Positions 1 to 9,147 of a stretch of DNA of 12,211 nt are shown piece by piece; the first letter of the stretch is position 1; each line of letters starts with the position of its first letter. Made by a program: the position numbers and the translations under genes. The DNA is taken from NCBI GenBank assembly GCA_937923225.1, contig CALAKR010000365.1, positions 1 to 12,211 on the forward strand, in the 5' to 3' direction. The notes under the pieces were generated by a model. That model was not told where the DNA came from. It was given only the letters and a program-made list of their open reading frames with translations, and did no database searches. This DNA is from an uncultured Aquabacterium sp. (lineage in GTDB: Bacteria; Pseudomonadota; Gammaproteobacteria; Burkholderiales; Burkholderiaceae_C).

Positions 1-1
1 G

Positions 2-3000
2 ACGGCCTTCATGGCCGCCATCGACAGCCTGGTGCGCCAGGGGCTCGAAGGCGCGCTGCCCGACGAGACGCAGGTGATCTACGTGTCGCCGCTCAAGGCG
101 CTGTCCAACGACATCCGCGTGAACCTGGACGCGCCGCTGGCCGGCATCCGCACCGCGCTGGCGCAGCATGGCCTGCCCGACGTCGAACTGCGCGCCGCCG
201 TGCGCACCGGTGACACCCCCCAGGCCGAGCGCGACCGGCTCAAGCGCAAGCCGCCGCACATCCTGGTGACCACGCCCGAGTCGCTGTACGTGCTTCTGGG
301 CTCGGTGTCGGGGCGGCGCATGCTCGGCACGGCGCGCACGCTCATCGTCGACGAGATCCACGCCGTGGCGGCCACCAAGCGCGGCAGCCACCTGGCGCTG
401 TCGATGGCGCGGCTTGATGCGCTGTGCGGCCGGCCGCTGGTGCGCGTGGGGCTGTCTGCCACGCAAAAGCCCATCGACGAGGTAGCGCGCTTCCTGGTGG
501 GCGCGAGCTGCATCGCGCCGGATGGCACGCCTGATTGCACGCTGATCGACATCGGCCACCACAAGCAGCGTGATCTAGCGCTGGAGTTGCCGCCCGTGCC
601 CTTGTCGGCCGTGATGAGCAACGACCAGTGGGAGATGGTCTACGACCGCCTGGCCGAGCTGGTGGCGCAGCACCGCACCACGCTGGTGTTCGTGAACACG
701 CGGCGCATGGCCGAGCGCGCCGCGCGCCACCTGGGTGAGCGCCTCGGGCGGGATGTGGTGGCGGCCCACCATGGCAGCCTGGCACGCGATTCGCGGCTGG
801 ATGCCGAACAGCGTCTGAAGGCGGGCGCGCTGAAGGTGCTGGTGGCCACGGCCTCGCTGGAGCTGGGCATCGACATCGGAGATGTGGACCTGGTGTGCCA
901 ACTGGGCTCGCCGCGCTCCATTGCCAGCTTCCTGCAGCGGGTGGGGCGCTCGGGCCACGCGGTGGGCGGCGTGCCCAAAGGGCGGCTGTTCCCGCAGTCG
1001 CGCGACGACCTGCTCGAATGCGCGGCCCTGCTCGACAGCGTGCGCCGTGGCGAACTTGACCGCCTGCGCCTGCCGCCCGCGCCACTGGACGTGCTGGCCC
1101 AGCAGATCGTGGCCGAGGTGACCTGCCAGGATTGGGGCGAGAACGCGCTCTACGAACTGGTGCGGCAGGCCTGGCCTTACGCCAGTTTGCCTCGCGCCAG
1201 CTTCGACGAGGTCGTGCGCATGCTGGCCGAGGGCTTCACCACGCGCAACCGTACGCGCGGCGCCTACGTGCAGCGAGACGCCGTGAACCGCCGACTGCAC
1301 GGCCGTGCCGGTGGCCGCATGACGGCGGTGATGTCCGGCGGCACCATCCCCGACGTGGCCGACTACAGCGTGATCCTGGAGCCGCAGGCCCACAACATCG
1401 GCACCGTGCACGAAGACTTCGCTGTCGAAAGCATCGCCGGTGACGTGTTCCAGCTGGGCAATGCCAGCTACCGCATCCTGAAGGTCGAGCCGGGGCGCGT
1501 GCGCGTGGCCGATGCCCAGGGCGCGCCGCCCAGCATCCCTTTCTGGCTTGGCGAGGCCCCGGGGCGCAGTGACGAGCTGTCGCAGGCCGTGTCGCGCCTG
1601 CGCGCGGAGGTCACCAAGCGCTTCGACGATGACTTGGCCACCACGGCCGCGCCGCGTGCCCAGCACTACCTGGCTCAGGAGCTTCAACTGGGCGATGTGG
1701 CCGCGGCCCAGATCGTGGACTACCTGGTGCGCACGCGCGCCGCCCTGGGCACCGTGCCCACACAGCAGCGGCTGGTCATCGAGCGCTTCTTCGATGAATC
1801 GGGCGGCACGCAACTGGTGATCCATTCGCCCTACGGCAGCCGGCTCAACCGTGCCTGGGGCCTGGCCTTGCGCAAGCGCTTTTGCCGCCCGTTCAACTTC
1901 GAGCTGCAGGCGGCCGCCACGGAAGACGCCATCGTGCTGTCGCTGTCGAGCAGCCACAGCTTTCCGCTGATCGACGTGGCGCGCTACCTGCACAGCAATA
2001 CAGCGCTGGACGTGCTGGTGCAGGCCCTGCTGGATGCACCGCTGTTCGGCGTGCGCTGGCGCTGGAACGCCACCACCGCGCTCGCGTTGCCGCGCTTCAC
2101 GGGCGGACGCAAGGTGGCGCCGCAATTGCAGCGCATGCGCAGCGAGGATCTGCTGGCCGCCGTCTTCCCGGACCAGGTGGCCTGTGCCGAGAACATCGTA
2201 GGCGAGCGCGAGGTGCCTGAGCACCCGCTGGTGGCGCAGACCCTGTACGACTGCCTGCACGAGGCCATGGACGCCGATGGCTGGCTGGCGCTGCTGCGCG
2301 GGCTGGAGTCAGGCCGTATCGCCATCGATGCGCGCGAGACCACGGCCCCATCCCCCCTGGCTGCCGAGGTGCTGAGCGCGCGCCCTTACACCTTCCTGGA
2401 CGATGCCCCACTGGAGGAGCGCCGCACGCAGGCCGTGATGGCGCGCCGTTTGACCGATCCGGACCATCCGGACGACCTCGGGCGCCTGGACCCGGCCGCC
2501 ATTGACGACGTGCGCGATCAGGCCTGGCCCCAGGCCCGTGACGCCGATGAAATGCACGACGCCTTGATGAGCCTGGGGCTGGTCACGGCTGACGACCTGC
2601 GCGCGCAGCCCGCCTGGGTGCCTTTGCTGCAGGCGCTGGCAGCTGATCGCCGGGCCACACAACTGGTTCGCGTTGATGCTGGCCCAGCGCCCTGGGTCGC
2701 GGCAGAGCGCCTGCCGCAAGCCCGCGCCCTGTTCCCGCAGGCCACGCCCCAACCCGCCATCGACGTGCCGAGCGAGTTCCAGTGCCTCTGGACCCTTGAC
2801 GATGCCCTGGTCGAGATGGTTCGGTCACGCCTGGGCGGCCTGGGGCCGGCCACGGTGGCGCAACTGGCGCGCGACCTGGGGCAAGACACCCCGGACATCA
2901 CCGTGGCACTGGGGCGGCTGGAAACCGAAGGCGTGGCCATGCGTGGCCGTTTCACACCCCAGGCTGCCGAACCTGGCGCGCCCGAGGAATGGTGTGAACG

Positions 3001-4231
3001 CCATCTGCTGGCGCGCATCCATCGCTACACCATCGCCCGGCTGCGCCGCGAGATCGAGCCGGTGGCGCCGCGCGATTTCATGCGCTTCCTGTTCGATTGG
3101 CAGCGCGTGGCTGACGACACCCGCATGCAGGGCGATGAGGCCCTGCCCGCCATCATCGAACTGCTCGAAGGCTATGAAGTACCGGCCGGTGCCTGGGAGG
3201 CTGAACTGCTGCCCGCACGCCTCGCCGATTACAGCCCGATCTGGCTGGACCAGCTGTGCACCGGCGGCAAGGTGGCCTGGACAAGGTTGCGTGGCCAGGC
3301 CGCCAGTGCATCAGGCACGGCAGGCGAGGGCAGTGGGGCTGCGGCTACCACCTTGCGCACCACGCCCATCGTGCTGCTGCCGCGGCGTATGCTGGGCCTG
3401 TGGCGCAGCCTGCCGCCTCAGCGCGCCGAGGACGATGAGTCACTGCTGTCACCCAAGGCGCGACGCGTGGCCGCGCGGCTGGAAGCCGAGGGCGCGTCCT
3501 TCTTCGACGATCTGGCCGCAAGTGCCCACCTGCTGCCCACCGAGCTGGAAGGCGCACTCACCGAACTGGTGGCGCGCGGCCGTGCCCATTGCGACAGCTT
3601 CGTCGGGCTGCGGGCCTTGTTGCTGCCCTCGTCCAAGCGCCCCTCGGCCCATGGTGGACGGCGGGGGCGGCGTGCGGCGGCGTTCGGGCTGGAGGATGCC
3701 GGTCGCTGGGCCCTGGTACGGCGGCCCGTGGTGCCCGCACCGCAGGAGACCTCAGGCCGCGCCATGGCGACTGTGCTGGACCCCGATGCCGTCGAGCACG
3801 TGGCACGCGTGCTGCTGCGCCGCTACGGCATGATGTGCTGGCATCTGCTGGAGCGTGAGGCGGCCTGGCTGCCGCCCTGGCGTGAGCTGCTGCGCGTGTA
3901 CCAGCGGCTGGAGGCGCGTGGCGAGATCCGCGGCGGGCGTTTCGTGGCTGGCATCAGCGGCGAACAGTTCGCCTTGCCCGAGGCCGTGGGCCTGATGCGT
4001 GCTGTGCGCCGCCGCCCGCATGATGGCACGTTGGTGCGCATTTCGGCGCTCGATCCCTTGAACCTTGCAGGCACGTTGCTGCCCGGCGCCAAGGTGCCCC
4101 GCCTGGCCGGTGCGCGCCTGGTGTTCGAAGATGGCATGCCCGTGGCGAGCCTGGTGGGCAACGACGTCCACCTGCTGCAGGAGGGCATGGCCGCCCCGCA
4201 CATCTCGCGCGTGCGCCAAGCCCTTATTTGA
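2..4231 (+). CDS. lhr: Lhr-type large superfamily 2 DNA helicase (5' truncated)
   Basis: Lhr is a 3'-5' ATP-dependent DNA translocase/helicase linked to DNA repair. The reading frame is open to the left edge, so the start and the Walker A motif lie outside; about 1409 residues remain. That fits the bacterial long Lhr form (E. coli Lhr is about 1540 residues), with perhaps 40-130 missing. Visible helicase motifs, numbered from the Met at 11: Ia (VSPLKAL, ~25-31), Ib (TTPES, ~87-91), DEIH Walker B (114-117), SAT (149-151), IV (LVFVNT, ~225-230), V ([12 protein letters not shown], ~279-290) and VI (QRVGRSGH, 309-316). The long remainder matches the Lhr-specific winged-helix and C-terminal region. 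For E. coli Lhr that C-terminal part has been reported to carry uracil-DNA glycosylase activity; whether it holds here is inference. A short Ser/Ala/Gly-rich linker lies near 3298-3345. It ends 15 bp from the convergent operon. The family call is very secure. Confidence 0.96.
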   Translation, partial: TAFMAAIDSLVRQGLEGALPDETQVIYVSPLKALSNDIRVNLDAPLAGIRTALAQHGLPDVELRAAVRTGDTPQAERDRLKRKPPHILVTTPESLYVLLGSVSGRRMLGTARTLIVDEIHAVAATKRGSHLALSMARLDALCGRPLVRVGLSATQKPIDEVARFLVGASCIAPDGTPDCTLIDIGHHKQRDLALELPPVPLSAVMSNDQWEMVYDRLAELVAQHRTTLVFVNTRRMAERAARHLGERLGRDVVAAHHGSLARDSRLDAEQRLKAGALKVLVATASLELGIDIGDVDLVCQLGSPRSIASFLQRVGRSGHAVGGVPKGRLFPQSRDDLLECAALLDSVRRGELDRLRLPPAPLDVLAQQIVAEVTCQDWGENALYELVRQAWPYASLPRASFDEVVRMLAEGFTTRNRTRGAYVQRDAVNRRLHGRAGGRMTAVMSGGTIPDVADYSVILEPQAHNIGTVHEDFAVESIAGDVFQLGNASYRILKVEPGRVRVADAQGAPPSIPFWLGEAPGRSDELSQAVSRLRAEVTKRFDDDLATTAAPRAQHYLAQELQLGDVAAAQIVDYLVRTRAALGTVPTQQRLVIERFFDESGGTQLVIHSPYGSRLNRAWGLALRKRFCRPFNFELQAAATEDAIVLSLSSSHSFPLIDVARYLHSNTALDVLVQALLDAPLFGVRWRWNATTALALPRFTGGRKVAPQLQRMRSEDLLAAVFPDQVACAENIVGEREVPEHPLVAQTLYDCLHEAMDADGWLALLRGLESGRIAIDARETTAPSPLAAEVLSARPYTFLDDAPLEERRTQAVMARRLTDPDHPDDLGRLDPAAIDDVRDQAWPQARDADEMHDALMSLGLVTADDLRAQPAWVPLLQALAADRRATQLVRVDAGPAPWVAAERLPQARALFPQATPQPAIDVPSEFQCLWTLDDALVEMVRSRLGGLGPATVAQLARDLGQDTPDITVALGRLETEGVAMRGRFTPQAAEPGAPEEWCERHLLARIHRYTIARLRREIEPVAPRDFMRFLFDWQRVADDTRMQGDEALPAIIELLEGYEVPAGAWEAELLPARLADYSPIWLDQLCTGGKVAWTRLRGQAASASGTAGEGSGAAATTLRTTPIVLLPRRMLGLWRSLPPQRAEDDESLLSPKARRVAARLEAEGASFFDDLAASAHLLPTELEGALTELVARGRAHCDSFVGLRALLLPSSKRPSAHGGRRGRRAAAFGLEDAGRWALVRRPVVPAPQETSGRAMATVLDPDAVEHVARVLLRRYGMMCWHLLEREAAWLPPWRELLRVYQRLEARGEIRGGRFVAGISGEQFALPEAVGLMRAVRRRPHDGTLVRISALDPLNLAGTLLPGAKVPRLAGARLVFEDGMPVASLVGNDVHLLQEGMAAPHISRVRQALI

Positions 4232-4246
4232 TCCCTCACCGGGGTA

Positions 4247-4477
4247 TCAGCCCTCGGTTTTGCGCGCGCCTCGGATGTTCATGGCCGCCAGGCCGAACTG
4301 CAGCGCGATCAGGGCATACGCCTCGGTGCTCCAGCCCCAGGCGACCCACAGCACATTGCTCAGCAGGTAGAGCCAGAAGCCCCAGTTGCGCCGGTGCTTG
4401 GTGCGTGAGGCCACCAGCCAGGCGGCGATCAGGGTCACGGCCATGGCGGGCCACTGCAGCAGATCCATGGATGTCAA
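4247..4477 (-). CDS. small three-helix membrane protein, unknown function
   Basis: This is a 76-residue hydrophobic protein with three predicted membrane segments, at about residues 8-24, 33-47 and 50-67. A basic loop (TKHRRN) separates the first two, and the C-terminus is basic (NIRGARK). Conserved-looking features are LLSNVLWVAWGW and ALIALQ. The size and three-helix layout recall half-transporter modules such as SemiSWEET or part of PnuC, but I see no diagnostic motif, so no substrate is assigned. Its ATG overlaps the stop of the upstream histidine kinase gene as ATGA, and there is no good Shine-Dalgarno sequence. It is therefore probably translated by coupling, as the last gene of a three-gene operon. 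A second in-frame ATG at 4466-4468 would give a protein three residues shorter. It ends 15 bp from the end of lhr. Confidence 0.75.
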   Translation of the reverse strand: MTSMDLLQWPAMAVTLIAAWLVASRTKHRRNWGFWLYLLSNVLWVAWGWSTEAYALIALQFGLAAMNIRGARKTEG

Positions 4478-6633
4478 TGCACCGTGGTGTTGAGCGAGGC
4501 CAGGAGCCGGCTCAGACGTTCGATGTCCACAGGCTTGACCAGGTGCTCGCGGAAGCCGCTGTCCTTGGCGCGTTGGCGGTCTTGCTCCTGACCATAGCCC
4601 GTGAGGGCTATCAGAGGGGTGTCGGCCTGCCCTGGCAAGGCATGGATGGCCTTCGCCAGCTCATACCCGTCCATCACCGGCAGGCCGATGTCGAGCAGGC
4701 CCACATCAACATGCTGTTCACTGAGCAGCTTCAGTCCACTCGGGCCATCGTGGGCCACCAGCACCGCATAGCCCCAACTGCGCAGCAACTCGCACAGCAT
4801 GTTGGCCGCATCCTCGTTGTCATCGACCACCAGTGCGGTCTGGCCTGTACCCAAAGGGGCTCCGTGCTGGCCCATGCCGCAGCCTGCGTCGTCTTCGTCC
4901 TCGGCGGCCAGCAGGGGCAGCGTCAGATCGAAGCGGCTGCCCTGGTCCGGTCCGTCGCTGTGGGCCGTGAGCGTGCCTCCGTGCATCGTCGCCATGGTGC
5001 GGGCGATGGTCAGGCCCAGGCCCAGTCCGCCCTGCGAGCGGTCCAGGCCCTGGCGCCCTTGCGTGAACAGGTCGAACACCCGCTGCAGGTCATGGCGTGA
5101 GATGCCGATGCCGTTGTCGATCACGCTCAGCACGAGATCCCCCTCATCACCCATTGCAGCCTTGACCCGAATCTGCCCTTGCTGCGGCGTGTAGCGGGCG
5201 GCATTGATCAGCAGGTTGGCGATGACCTGCGCCAGGCGCACAGGGTCGGCCATCACTTTCAGGCCGGTGGGCGGCACCTCTAGCGACAGGGCATGGCGGC
5301 GCTGCTCGATCAGTGGCGAGGCGGTTTCTACCGCCTTGCTCACCACCGACCACAGCTCGGTGGGGACAGGCTGCAAGGTGACATGGCCGCGGATGATGCG
5401 GGCCACGTCCAGCAGGTCGTCGATCAGCCGGGTCATGTGGTGCACCTGCCGGCCGATGATGGCGCGCTCGCGCTGTGAACCGGTGTCGCCGCGCATCTCC
5501 ATCAGGTGACGCGCAATCTGGATGGGGGCCAGCGGGTTGCGCAGTTCGTGGCCGAGCATGGCGATGAACTCGTCCTTGGCGCGGCTGGCCTGGCGCAGTT
5601 CGTCGGCGGTGTGCCGCAGGCGGTGCTCGATGCGCGAGCGTTCGATGAACTGTGCGCCCTGGCGTGCATACAGATCGAGCATGCGCAGGGCTTGCTCGGA
5701 GGGCTGCGTGGGCTGGCGCCAGTGAGTGGAGAGCATGCCCATGGGTGAGCCGTTCTGCCCGAGCAGGGGTGTGCTCTGGACGGCCAGGTAGCCGGCTTTG
5801 TCGGCCACCTGGCGCAGCGCGCCGGCCCCGGGCTCGCTGTTCAGATCGGGAATGACGATGCGCTTCCCCTGGCGCAGTGCACGGCCGCAGGCAGATTCGT
5901 GTTCGCCGTCCACTTGGGCGAAATGGCGCAGGAAGCCTTCATCGAAGCCGCGCTGCGCGGCGATCCGCAGCGTGCGATGGTTGGTGTCAAACAGCTGGAT
6001 GTGGCCCTTGTCGGCATCCATCAGCGAAATGGCTGCGTCCAGCACCTCGTGCAGGGCGCTGTCCAGATCCTGGGCATGCACCAGCCGCGCCACCAGGTCG
6101 TTGAGCTGGGTCATCGACTTCAGGTCGCGGGCCAGGGCCTGCTCAGCCTCCACGCGACGCGTCACGTCGGTCAGTGTCACCATCACGCCCAGGATGTCGC
6201 CTCGGGGGCCCCGAACGGGGCTGTAGCTGATGCTCAGGCTCAACTCACGCTCACCGCCATCGAGCTGCAGGCGGTAGGGCTGATCTTCCAGGTAGACGCT
6301 GTCGCCCTGCGTCATCACGCGCTCATAGATGGGGCCATTGAAATGCCAGACCTCGGGCCAGCACTCTTGCGTGGGCCGGCCCAGGTAGGTGGGGTGCTTG
6401 TCCCGCATCAGGCGCGCGTAGGCATCGTTGTAGATCTGCAGCAACTGCGGGCCCCACAGCAGGATCATCTCGAAGCGGTTGTCCAGCACGGACGACACCA
6501 CGGTGCGCAGTGTGTCGGACCAGGTGTCGATGGGGCCCAGTGCGGTGTTCGACCAATCCTTGGTACGGATCATCCGGGCGACTTCGCTGTCGCCGGGCGG
6601 CCAGTCCGATGGGATGTCCTCTCTGGCGTCCAT
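4474..6633 (-). CDS. soluble hybrid sensor histidine kinase / response regulator (PAS-GAF-HisKA-HATPase-REC)
   Basis: This 719-residue protein should autophosphorylate on a histidine and pass the phosphate to its own C-terminal receiver. Domains by residue: PAS-like ~45-160, GAF ~175-335, a short coiled helix, HisKA ~354-420, HATPase_c ~465-575, REC ~600-715. Key residues are present: H362 in GHELRNPL, an N-box around N473/N477, DNGIG 506-510, GGLGLGL 535-541, and in REC D604/D605, phosphoacceptor D648 (LLDIGLPVMDG), T678 and K700-P701. No transmembrane segment or signal peptide is seen, so it is probably cytoplasmic with PAS/GAF as sensors; the ligand is unknown. There is no DNA-binding output domain, so a separate phosphotransfer or effector partner is implied. 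The start overlaps the stop of the acidic protein gene (TGATG), and its own stop overlaps the next start (ATGA). The divergent neighbour is a GGDEF-EAL gene. Confidence 0.93.
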   Translation of the reverse strand: MDAREDIPSDWPPGDSEVARMIRTKDWSNTALGPIDTWSDTLRTVVSSVLDNRFEMILLWGPQLLQIYNDAYARLMRDKHPTYLGRPTQECWPEVWHFNGPIYERVMTQGDSVYLEDQPYRLQLDGGERELSLSISYSPVRGPRGDILGVMVTLTDVTRRVEAEQALARDLKSMTQLNDLVARLVHAQDLDSALHEVLDAAISLMDADKGHIQLFDTNHRTLRIAAQRGFDEGFLRHFAQVDGEHESACGRALRQGKRIVIPDLNSEPGAGALRQVADKAGYLAVQSTPLLGQNGSPMGMLSTHWRQPTQPSEQALRMLDLYARQGAQFIERSRIEHRLRHTADELRQASRAKDEFIAMLGHELRNPLAPIQIARHLMEMRGDTGSQRERAIIGRQVHHMTRLIDDLLDVARIIRGHVTLQPVPTELWSVVSKAVETASPLIEQRRHALSLEVPPTGLKVMADPVRLAQVIANLLINAARYTPQQGQIRVKAAMGDEGDLVLSVIDNGIGISRHDLQRVFDLFTQGRQGLDRSQGGLGLGLTIARTMATMHGGTLTAHSDGPDQGSRFDLTLPLLAAEDEDDAGCGMGQHGAPLGTGQTALVVDDNEDAANMLCELLRSWGYAVLVAHDGPSGLKLLSEQHVDVGLLDIGLPVMDGYELAKAIHALPGQADTPLIALTGYGQEQDRQRAKDSGFREHLVKPVDIERLSRLLASLNTTVH

Positions 6634-7040
6634 CAGGCGGGACGGTCTTCGGGTTCTTCGTCTTCGTCGACCACCAGGTTGTCGAGATCGACAGCCTGAG
6701 GATCGTCCAGGGACACGAGTTCAGCCGAGGTGTCCAGCGCTTCCTGGGCGGACAGCACCACACGGTCAGGGGCGACGTCGCCGCCTTCACGCCAGTCTTC
6801 GGGCACGGCTGGGCCGCGCTCGCCGGTGCCGGCGGTGTCGCTGTCGGCCTGCAGATCGGTATTGCCGGCACCCGAAATGGAGGCGGCACGGCTTTCAAAA
6901 TCGTCCTCGGTTTCCAGGTGCAACTGGCCCTGAATGTCGGAGCCGCTGTCCGAACTGTCGCTGGGGCCGAGCAGGTCGGCGTCACGCCCCGCGGCGTGGG
7001 TGGGCGCGGGCGTGGCGCCCAGGATGCTGTTCTTGGCCAT
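6633..7040 (-). CDS. small Ser/Asp-rich acidic protein with GPSDSSDSGSD motif, unknown function
   Basis: This is a 135-residue, strongly acidic, hydrophilic protein without a signal peptide, membrane segment or cysteine; it is likely largely disordered. Two motif blocks stand out: GRDADLLGPSDSSDSGSD at residues 18-35 and DSDTAGTGERG at 66-76, then PDRVV at 91-95. The acidic tail contains VDEDEEPED. From memory, similar small proteins with GPSDSSDSGSD followed by a TGER block occur in several proteobacteria as uncharacterised proteins; this needs a search. The ATG is well supported by AGGAG placed 6-7 nt upstream (on the minus strand). The gene is first in an operon with the hybrid histidine kinase, whose start codon it overlaps by one base (TGATG). 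That suggests a link to signalling (partner or modulator), which is inference only. Confidence 0.82.
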   Translation of the reverse strand: MAKNSILGATPAPTHAAGRDADLLGPSDSSDSGSDIQGQLHLETEDDFESRAASISGAGNTDLQADSDTAGTGERGPAVPEDWREGGDVAPDRVVLSAQEALDTSAELVSLDDPQAVDLDNLVVDEDEEPEDRPA

Positions 7041-7158
7041 GGTCGTCTCCTGTGATGGACGGGTATTGGCCTGCTTTTGGCAAACGGCGTGCCTCAGGTT
7101 TGCCGGCTTGGCGCCGATATGACAGGGTGAAACGCGCCCCGAGTGGCGCAGGAGTGTT
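7041..7158. promoter_or_regulatory. divergent intergenic control region with a 7-bp dyad
   Basis: This 118-bp gap separates the leftward kinase operon from the rightward GGDEF-EAL gene and must hold both promoters. A perfect inverted repeat, GGCAAAC at 7079-7085 and GTTTGCC at 7098-7104, sits near its middle with a 12-bp spacer (centre-to-centre 19 bp, nearly two helical turns). This is compatible with a dimeric regulator or a small hairpin. I could not find a convincing sigma-70 -35/-10 pair in either direction. Ribosome-binding sites flank it: AGGAG at 7150-7154 for the rightward gene, and the complement of CTCCT near 7046-7050 for the leftward one. Confidence 0.5.
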
Positions 7159-9069
7159 GTGACCGACAGGGATGGCCAAGGCGTGAAGGAACATCAAACA
7201 TCAGCACAGGTGCAAAAAGTGCAAAAACGCCGTCTGGCGTGGTTGCCGTTCACCCTGGCCTTGCTGGTGGCGGCCCTGCTGCTGGCCTGGCAGCGCCTGT
7301 ATTTCGAGATGCAGGACGCGCACCGCACCGCCCTGAGCGAGGCCGAATCGATCATGACCGTGGTCGAACTGTCCCGGGCCATGAGTTCGACGGATGTATC
7401 GCCCTGGCTGACCAGCGCGTCCAGTCGTTTCAACGATGTCGTGTCGTCGAGCTATTGCGTGGGCCAGCATTGCACGGCCCACTACCGGCAGGGCCAGGCA
7501 CCGCTGTGCTCACAGGGGGAGCGCTGGGGATCGGTCTGCGCGCAGTCCTTCCCACGGGGGGCGGAAACGTTCGTGGAGGTTCGCCACTCCCTGATGCCGG
7601 CCTACCTGGCCACGCTGCGGGACATGGTGATGGTGGGCGTGGTGGCCCTGCTGGGATTGGGCACGTGGTTCAGTGCCGAGCAACGCCTGCGCCAGCAGGT
7701 GCTGCGCCGTGAGGATCAACTGCGGCATGCCGCCCGGCACGATGCGCTGACGGGCCTGCTCAACCGCGCGGCCTTCGACGCCACGCTGGCCGAACATCTG
7801 GCCCGCCCCAAGGCTGAGCGCAGCCCGGCCACCTTGCTGTACATGGACCTGGACGGGTTCAAGCACCTCAATGACACGCATGGCCACCACATGGGTGACC
7901 AGGTGCTCAAGGAAGTGACCCGCCGCTTCGCCATTGCCCTGCCTGAGGCACGGGCCAGCATGGGCCGCCTGGGGGGCGATGAGTTCGCCGTGATCCTGCC
8001 CAACGTGAGCGAGCCGCTGGCCGTGGCGGCCTCGGTCGATGCGATCACGGAGAGCCTGATCCCGCCCTTCGAGGCCGAGCAGATGTCGGCCCAGTTGGGC
8101 GTGAGCATCGGCGCGGTGGTGCTCGATGCCGAGGTGCACACGGCCGAAGAGGCCCTGCGCCGCGCAGACGTGGCCATGGACGAAGCCAAGCGCCTGGGCC
8201 ATGGCAAGCTGGTGCTGTTCGATGACCTGCTCGGCTCGCGTGCGCGGCGCCGTCAGTTCATCCAGTCGGAGTTGCGCCCTGCCATCATCCAGGGCCAGCT
8301 GTACCTGGAGTATCAGCCGCAGGTGGGCATGGATGGCGGCATGCGGGGCGTGGAGGCCCTGGTGCGCTGGCGTCATCCCCGCTTCGGCGTGATCCGGCCT
8401 GACGAGTTCATCGGCGTGGCCGAAGAGACCGGCCTGATCCTGCCTCTGGGCGTGGCCGTGATCGAAATGGCCTGCCGTGATCTGGTGGCCTTGCGCGGGC
8501 AGGGCGTGGCCTTGCCCTATGTGAGCGTGAACGTGTCGCCGCGCCAACTGGCCGATCCGCAACTGGTGCCTGCGCTGATGAGCGCCCTGCGCCAGCATGG
8601 CCTGGGCCCGGCCGACATGGAGCTGGAAGTGACCGAAGGTGCGGTGATGGAAGTCAACGGCGCCGAGAGCTCGGTGCTGGACCACCTGTCGGCACGCGGG
8701 TTCCGCATTGCCATCGATGATTTCGGCACGGGCTATTCATCGCTCAGCCGCCTGCAGCGCATGAAGGTGGACAAGCTCAAGATCGACCGCTCCTTCATGG
8801 ACGGCCTGGGTGAGCCGGGGCATGATCCGGTGCTGGTGGACATGATGCTGTCGCTGGCCAAGCGCCTGGGCGTCAAGAGCGTGGCCGAAGGCGTGGAGAC
8901 CCAACAGCAGGCCGATTGGCTGCGCGATGCGGGCTGCCAGATGATCCAGGGTTACCTGTACGCCAAGCCCATGCCGCTGGCCCAGTTGACCGCGTGGCTC
9001 AAGGAGCGCGCGGGCGATCACGACGAGGATGAGGACGTGTGGTCGCCGACCATCTCCGCGGAGTTGTGA
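7159..9069 (+). CDS. membrane-bound GGDEF-EAL cyclic-di-GMP turnover protein
   Basis: This 636-residue protein makes and/or degrades cyclic di-GMP. The GTG start has AGGAG four bases upstream. Topology: TM1 ~27-44, a periplasmic loop ~45-153 and TM2 ~155-172, then cytoplasmic GGDEF (~185-357) and EAL (~365-615). GGDEF is intact at 272-276, with D230 (YMDLDGFKHLND) as metal ligand. The inhibitory RxxD I-site is absent (E263 and A266 occupy its positions). The EAL side also looks active: EALVRW 399-404, N458, E490, IDD 519-521, K541, E577 (AEGVE) and Q597. It may be bifunctional or mainly a phosphodiesterase; sequence alone cannot decide. The periplasmic loop has four cysteines (100, 105, 117, 127), suggesting disulfides or redox sensing. 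It is divergent from the hybrid kinase operon, and a PEP-CTERM gene follows on the same strand. Confidence 0.94.
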   Translation: MTDRDGQGVKEHQTSAQVQKVQKRRLAWLPFTLALLVAALLLAWQRLYFEMQDAHRTALSEAESIMTVVELSRAMSSTDVSPWLTSASSRFNDVVSSSYCVGQHCTAHYRQGQAPLCSQGERWGSVCAQSFPRGAETFVEVRHSLMPAYLATLRDMVMVGVVALLGLGTWFSAEQRLRQQVLRREDQLRHAARHDALTGLLNRAAFDATLAEHLARPKAERSPATLLYMDLDGFKHLNDTHGHHMGDQVLKEVTRRFAIALPEARASMGRLGGDEFAVILPNVSEPLAVAASVDAITESLIPPFEAEQMSAQLGVSIGAVVLDAEVHTAEEALRRADVAMDEAKRLGHGKLVLFDDLLGSRARRRQFIQSELRPAIIQGQLYLEYQPQVGMDGGMRGVEALVRWRHPRFGVIRPDEFIGVAEETGLILPLGVAVIEMACRDLVALRGQGVALPYVSVNVSPRQLADPQLVPALMSALRQHGLGPADMELEVTEGAVMEVNGAESSVLDHLSARGFRIAIDDFGTGYSSLSRLQRMKVDKLKIDRSFMDGLGEPGHDPVLVDMMLSLAKRLGVKSVAEGVETQQQADWLRDAGCQMIQGYLYAKPMPLAQLTAWLKERAGDHDEDEDVWSPTISAEL

Positions 9070-9117
9070 AGGCCTGCTCCTTCTGAGCCCCTTCGCGAGC
9101 CGACTCTGCAAGGCAAT

Positions 9118-9147
9118 GGAGGCATGAAGATGCGCCCCCCGGACTAA
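9118..9147 (+). other. possible seven-codon leader ORF with its Shine-Dalgarno
   Basis: GGAGG at 9118-9122 precedes ATG AAG ATG at 9124-9132, and the frame reads Met-Lys-Met-Arg-Pro-Pro-Asp-stop, ending at 9147. The second ATG (9130) has ideal spacing from GGAGG; the first is too close. Pro-Pro-Asp is a known ribosome-pausing tripeptide relieved by EF-P. The ORF overlaps the hairpin at 9129-9157, so a paused ribosome would prevent that hairpin from forming. It lies 73 nt upstream of the ATG at 9221. A mini-ORF this short can arise by chance, so this is a hypothesis. Confidence 0.2.

Noticed and set aside
575..2260. Long antisense open frame (561 codons) opposite lhr
   Set aside because: It lies wholly within the clearly coding Lhr helicase. 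The translation is Arg/Ala/His/Gln-rich with no domain, typical of antisense frames in high-GC genes.
2673..3833. Open frame of 386 codons on + in another frame within lhr
   Set aside because: The composition is Arg/Pro/Cys/Trp-rich without any domain, and it overlaps the recognised Lhr C-terminal region.
4232..4246. Bidirectional terminator between lhr and the convergent operon
   Set aside because: Only a very short bulged pairing (GATCCC with GGGTATC) is visible and no T-run follows; too weak to call.
4228..5100. Plus-strand open frame of 290 codons across the kinase C-terminus
   Set aside because: The minus strand here encodes the receiver and ATPase domains with all key residues; the plus frame has no recognisable content.
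7456..7539. CSS-motif sensor domain in the GGDEF-EAL protein
   Set aside because: The loop has four cysteines, but no Cys-Ser-Ser motif is present, so that named family is not supported.
7510..8685. Antisense open frame (391 codons) opposite the GGDEF-EAL gene
   Set aside because: The plus strand encodes intact GGDEF and EAL catalytic motifs; the antisense product is His/Gln/Ala-rich low complexity.
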